A stretch of DNA of 35,285 nt from an uncultured Bacteroidales bacterium (lineage in GTDB: Bacteria > Bacteroidota > Bacteroidia > Bacteroidales > UBA932), in NCBI GenBank assembly GCA_905233275.1, contig CAJODR010000012.1, forward strand, positions 1-35,285, given 5' to 3'. Under the pieces are notes generated by a model. The model did not search any database. It was not told the DNA's origin and worked only from the letters and a program-made list of their open reading frames with translations. The position numbers were made by a program, and so were the translations under genes. Below are positions 32,148-35,285 of the stretch, piece after piece; within the stretch, counting starts at the first letter, position 1; each line of letters starts with the position of its first letter.

Positions 32148-33005
32148 TTGCGCCGTCTCTCCATCATACTCGGTCCGACGGCGTCAGGAAAGACTTCCTA
32201 CGCCATTTCCCGCGCCCTGGAGGCCGGCAGTCCGGTCATATCCTGCGATTCCCGCCAGATATTCCGCGAAATGCGGATCGGTACCGCCGTCCCCTCCGAC
32301 GAGGAGCTGGCCACCGTGCCACATTACTTCATCCGTACCGTGCCTGTGACGGCGAATTACACCGCCGGCATCTACGAAATGGAAGCGCTGGCGTTGATTG
32401 AAAAGCTATTCGCCGAAGGGCACGAAGAGCTGATAATGGCCGGTGGATCAATGCTTTATATCGACGCCGTCTGCAAGGGAATCGACGACATTCCCGCGGC
32501 GCCCCCTGAGCTTCGCGAAAAGCTCACCAGCCGTGCAGCCTCCGGCGAACTTCCACAAATGGTCGAAGAGCTCCGCGCCCTCGACCCCGATACAGTCGGC
32601 GAGATCGACTGTTCCAATCCGCAGAGGGTAATCCGCGCCCTGGAGGTATGTCTCTCGAGCGGCCGTCCATTCTCCTCATTTAAGAAGCGGGAAGTCAAGA
32701 AGCGTGATTTCGAAATCCGCAAAATCGGCCTCACAATGCCCCGGGAAGCCCTTTACGCCCGCATCGACGCCCGCGTGGACCACATGATGGCAGAAGGTCT
32801 TCTCGACGAAATCCGCAGCCTCCTCCCCTACCGCGACCTCCCCGCCCTCCGCACCGTCGGATACTCCGAACTCTTCGACTACCTCGACGGCAAAATCTCC
32901 CTCGACGAAGCCGTCCGCCTCATCAAACGCAACACCCGCCACTACGCCAAGCGCCAGCTCACCTGGTGGCGGAATGACAATTCGATAGAATGGATAACGT
33001 TATGA
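32148..33005 (+). CDS. miaA: tRNA dimethylallyltransferase
   Basis: About 285 residues. Transfers a dimethylallyl group to N6 of A37 in tRNAs that read codons beginning with U. Visible: P-loop GPTASGKT, substrate motif SCDSRQIFREMRIGTA, GGSMLYIDA, CSNPQRVIRALEV and the C-terminal RNTRHYAKRQLTWWRND. The start is uncertain. The only upstream in-frame ATG (32070) lies 71 bases inside the previous gene and would add a 26-residue Lys/Thr/Arg extension that is merely the other frame of an Asp/Glu stretch. I prefer the TTG at 32148, which puts the P-loop at the usual distance from the N-terminus. Confidence 0.94.
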   Translation: MRRLSIILGPTASGKTSYAISRALEAGSPVISCDSRQIFREMRIGTAVPSDEELATVPHYFIRTVPVTANYTAGIYEMEALALIEKLFAEGHEELIMAGGSMLYIDAVCKGIDDIPAAPPELREKLTSRAASGELPQMVEELRALDPDTVGEIDCSNPQRVIRALEVCLSSGRPFSSFKKREVKKRDFEIRKIGLTMPREALYARIDARVDHMMAEGLLDEIRSLLPYRDLPALRTVGYSELFDYLDGKISLDEAVRLIKRNTRHYAKRQLTWWRNDNSIEWITL

Positions 33006-33604
33006 ACGATATATATAAGAGTATAGGAAGCCGCGCCGAGGGATTGTACAAGGACAAAGGGAGCCGGTTTATTGCACTAGCCTATCCGGTTGAGACGGAG
33101 GAGGAGGTCAAGGAGATTGTGGCCGGGCTGAGGAAGGAGTATCACGACGCGAGGCACCATTGCTACGCATTCCGCCTTGGGGCAGACGGGGCAAAGTACC
33201 GCTCCAGCGACGACGGAGAGCCCTCCGGCAGCGCCGGGAGGCCCATTCTCGGGCAGATTGATTCCGCCGGCCTGAGCGACATTCTTATCGTTGTCATCCG
33301 CTATTTCGGCGGCATTCTCCTCGGAGTCCCCGGCCTCATCAAGGCCTACAAAAGCGCTGCCGCCGACGCCATCGCCTCGGCCGAAATCATAGAAAAAGTC
33401 GCAGCCAGGACTTATCGTCTCAGCTACGACTATCTCGATATGAATGCGGTGATGAAGGTCATCAAAGACCTGTCCCTTCCTCAATCCGCACAGGACTTCG
33501 GCACCCGCTGCACCCTCACCCTCCGCGTCCGCCTCTCCCTCGAGCCCGAATTCCTCTCCCGCCTCACCCCCATCCCCTCCGCCGAACTCCTCCCGGAGCC
33601 GTAG
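33002..33604 (+). CDS. YigZ/IMPACT family protein
   Basis: 200 residues with the UPF0029 N-terminal domain: KGSRFIALAYPVETEEEV, HHCYAFRLG, SSDDGEPSGSAGRPIL (family signature) and VVIRYFGGILLGVPGLIKAY, then the smaller C-terminal domain (about 130-195). Bacterial YigZ is poorly understood; eukaryotic IMPACT regulates translation through Gcn1. The start overlaps the miaA stop as ATGA (33002-33005); an ATG at 32990 is also in frame. Last gene of the operon. Confidence 0.9.
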   Translation: MNDIYKSIGSRAEGLYKDKGSRFIALAYPVETEEEVKEIVAGLRKEYHDARHHCYAFRLGADGAKYRSSDDGEPSGSAGRPILGQIDSAGLSDILIVVIRYFGGILLGVPGLIKAYKSAAADAIASAEIIEKVAARTYRLSYDYLDMNAVMKVIKDLSLPQSAQDFGTRCTLTLRVRLSLEPEFLSRLTPIPSAELLPEP

Positions 33605-33606
33605 TC

Positions 33607-33641
33607 GAGAAATCTCTTGCCACTATACACGGCAGGTTCTC
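33607..33641. terminator. Weak hairpin between convergent genes
   Basis: GAGAA (33607-33611) pairs with TTCTC (33637-33641), with an inner TGCC/GGCA pair. The stem is interrupted and has no strong U run, but it sits between the stop codons of two convergent genes. The first bases, TCGAGAAATCTC, share the AGATTTCTC word (on the other strand) seen in the non-coding region near 577. Confidence 0.3.
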
Positions 33642-33642
33642 C

Positions 33643-34032
33643 CTAGTGCTGAGTTACGTATATTCGTGCCACCGAGTCCCCTGCATATGGAGTCAGTCCC
33701 ACAACAGCATATCTGGGTAAACCGGTATTGTTTTTGGCGAGTGAAATCGTAGCAACATCATTTGAGACCGATACTGTAATCCAGTCCAATGTAGCTTTAT
33801 AAATACTCGAATGCTTATTCTCCAGAATCTCCATCTTTCCCGGAAGCTCTTTTTTAAAAGTATCGTCTGTCAAATGGATATAACCGATCAAGCATTCCTC
33901 TTCAGCTTTAACCTCTTTTGATGATGCGACAGAAGCAAACTCAAGCTTTGTCGGTGACGCTTTAAATGCTCCAGGCCCCTTTGCGCAACATGATAATGCA
34001 AAAATGCATAGTGCTAATAATAACCTTTTCAT
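33643..34032 (-). CDS. Small BACON-like lipoprotein next to the C10 protease relic
   Basis: 129 residues: lipoprotein signal MKRLLLALCIFALSCC, then one beta-rich domain with PTKLEFASVASSKEV, LDWITVSVSND and a C-terminal RIYVTQH, the layout of a BACON domain. BACON domains usually sit in larger glycan-binding or protease proteins. Bacteroides C10 proteases are known to be followed by small inhibitor genes (staphostatin-like Bfi proteins), so an inhibitor role is conceivable, but I see no specific similarity. It starts 10 bases after the protease relic and shares its AT-rich composition, so both probably arrived together. Confidence 0.65.
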   Translation of the reverse strand: MKRLLLALCIFALSCCAKGPGAFKASPTKLEFASVASSKEVKAEEECLIGYIHLTDDTFKKELPGKMEILENKHSSIYKATLDWITVSVSNDVATISLAKNNTGLPRYAVVGLTPYAGDSVARIYVTQH

Positions 34033-34042
34033 AAAAAACTGA

Positions 34043-34717
34043 TTAATTCGTGTTTACGGCACCCGCATAAGTAACAAGGCGATAATCCCACGTATAATTT
34101 CTTCCTAACTGCTGTTCCGATTCTGTATCATAAACACTATCTCGCGAGTACCTGTCTGTTGTAGAGAAAGTTCCTTTACGATAATATCCATCCGATTCAC
34201 CATTCCAGCCCCAGTTAATGTGATAGTAATCACCACATTCTCCATCTAACACCCATGCGTGTCCATCGTTGAATAATCCACTCTTAAGTCCATCCAAATA
34301 AACAGGTTTCCCATTCCTAATAACTCTCGTTGCTATCTTTTGGTTGTGTTTTCCAAATCCCAGATGCTTGTCAACATCTGTATATCCATAGTATTGCAAT
34401 GCTCTTTGCGCCCCCTCTGCATACCCAGAACTTTGGGCACCATCGCTACCACCATAAGAGATGTTGCACTTATTGCTCTTCCCAAGTTCACGCACAAAAT
34501 GTGCAGCTTGATCATAATACGTAGTATCTTCTGCAACGCCCAAAGTGGTATATTTGTAAACAGTTTCCATCCCATTCCAGCTACATGTCACCCCGTCAAA
34601 CACATTAGAATTGGAAAGCTTACGATATACCATGATTTGTGCGGTTGCAATCACCACACAACCCGCGCAAGCAGCGACAGGGCAATGGTCGTAAGGATGC
34701 GCTTCACAATAAGCTGT
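34043..34717 (-). pseudogene. 5'-truncated C10 (streptopain-like) cysteine protease
   Basis: Catalytic domain of a peptidase family C10 member without its signal peptide and propeptide. From the right: AGCVVIATAQIMVYRK with the presumed catalytic Cys (codon at 34660-34658), then GGSDGAQSSGYAEGAQRAL, VIRNGKPVYLDG, the catalytic His in DGHAWVLDG, and HINWGWNGESDGYY. The frame is closed upstream by the DUF1015 stop codon at 34718-34720, and no start codon gives an enzyme that contains the Cys. Family members carry a propeptide of more than 100 residues first. Composition is AT-richer than all neighbours. Probably inactive, unless translation comes from a fused start in another frame. Confidence 0.75.
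34651..34707 (-). pseudogene. Orphan signal-peptide remnant fused to the C10 relic
   Basis: In the frame next to that of the protease, a GTG 10 bases after the DUF1015 stop reads VKRILTTIALSLLA and then meets a stop. This looks like the signal peptide of a lost exported protein, in GC-rich host-like DNA. The same bases in the protease frame read PYDHCPVAACAGC, which also resembles the C10 active-site approach, so I cannot be sure which reading is ancestral. Confidence 0.4.
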
Positions 34718-35285
34718 TTAGTCGAGAGAATGGATTGCGAGGCCTGAGCGGAGCTTGGGCTCGAACCAGGTGGTCTTGGGAGGCATGATGTTGCCGCTGT
34801 CGGCGATGTCCATGAGCTGCTTCATCGATACCGGGTAGAGAGCGAATGCGACCTTCATCTCGCCGCTGTCAACGCGGCGTGAGAGCTCGCCGAGACCGCG
34901 GATGCCGCCGACGAAATCAATCCTCTTGATCCTTGATACCGAGAATCTTGTCGAGGACGAGACGGGAAAGGATAGTGACGTCGAGGACGCCGATAGGGTC
35001 GGAGTCGTCAAAGCGGCCGTCGCGGGCCACGAGGCTGTACCACTTGTCGCCGAGATACATCGAGAAGCTGTGGAGGGCGGCAGGAGCGACCGGCTTTGCC
35101 GGGCGGCCGCAGCGGGGCTTGGAGGCCACGGAAACCTCGAAATCCTCTTCCAGAGCCTTCAGGAAGGCTTCTTCGGAGAGACCGTTGAGATCCTTGACGA
35201 CACGGTTGTAGTCGATGATCGCGAGCTGGCTCTCGGGGAAGCATACGGCCATGAAGAAGTTGTATTCCTCATTGCCGGTATGATT
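34718..35285 (-). pseudogene. DUF1015 family gene, frameshifted, 5' end outside the window
   Basis: C-terminal part of a DUF1015 protein. The upstream segment (beyond 35285 to about 34929) reads FFMAVCFPESQLAIIDYNRV and ends VLDKILGIKD. The downstream segment resumes in the next frame at KRIDFVGGIRGLGELSRRVD, with MPPKTTWFEPKLRSGL as the typical C-terminus. The break lies near 34928: the sequence behaves as if it carried one extra base, and because relatives, as I recall them, have about four more residues here (LRTD-like), an 11-base deletion fits well. Function of the family is unknown; some members lie near serine biosynthesis genes. A sequencing or assembly error must be excluded. Confidence 0.75.

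Noticed and set aside
1..35285. CRISPR array, prophage, insertion sequence or transposase
   Set aside because: I saw no regularly spaced short direct repeats, no integrase or transposase motifs and no phage structural genes on either strand.

Overview
The window looks like chromosomal DNA of an uncultured-type Bacteroidales (Bacteroidota). The reasons are a SusC/SusD pair with SusE/F-type starch-binding lipoproteins, BACON domains, a type IX secretion (T9SS) sorting domain, a PorV/PorQ-like barrel, lipoproteins with acidic surface-export signals, and promoters of the Bacteroidota form TTTG-N19/20-TAnnTTTG. Most of the DNA is GC-rich; one AT-richer patch lies near the right end. I cannot name a genus.

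Layout. 1-737 is non-coding: a strong leftward promoter at the edge (possibly of an rRNA operon lying outside), then three long inverted repeats. 746-18246 (minus strand, transcribed right to left) is a starch/maltodextrin utilisation locus: GH77 4-alpha-glucanotransferase, SLC45-type MFS sugar transporter, SusC, SusD, a giant SusE/F-like lipoprotein and a giant SusG-like GH13 amylase. It is followed without a break by a previously uncalled 34-residue membrane peptide, a DUF3737 beta-helix protein and a PatB/MalY aminotransferase carrying a His/Cys-rich insert. 18346-22467 (minus) holds a PorV/PorQ-like barrel, a subtilase with a T9SS C-terminal domain and an EamA transporter. 22589-22679 (plus) is tRNA-Ser(GGA), followed by a terminator and a relic of an alpha-L-rhamnosidase. 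23088-30298 (minus) is housekeeping: metG, dnaG, a DUF308 membrane protein and recQ. 30408-33604 (plus) is a compact operon: FKBP-like lipoprotein, DUF3127 OB-fold-like protein with an SSB-like tail, pRiA4b ORF-3-like protein, miaA and a YigZ/IMPACT protein. 33643-35285 (minus) is a decaying patch: a small BACON-like lipoprotein, a 5'-truncated C10 (streptopain) protease and a frameshifted DUF1015 gene that runs off the window.

How the main locus should work (inference from the known Sus system): SusE/F-type modules and SusD hold starch at the surface, the lipoprotein amylase cuts it, SusC/D import malto-oligosaccharides, the MFS protein carries them across the inner membrane and the GH77 enzyme rearranges them in the cytoplasm. 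No SusR-like regulator and no periplasmic SusA/SusB enzyme is present here. The observations I rate highest are the coupled 34-residue membrane peptide (2869-2973), the His/Cys insert in the aminotransferase, module sharing between amylase and binding protein, and a protease with both a lipoprotein signal and a T9SS sorting domain.
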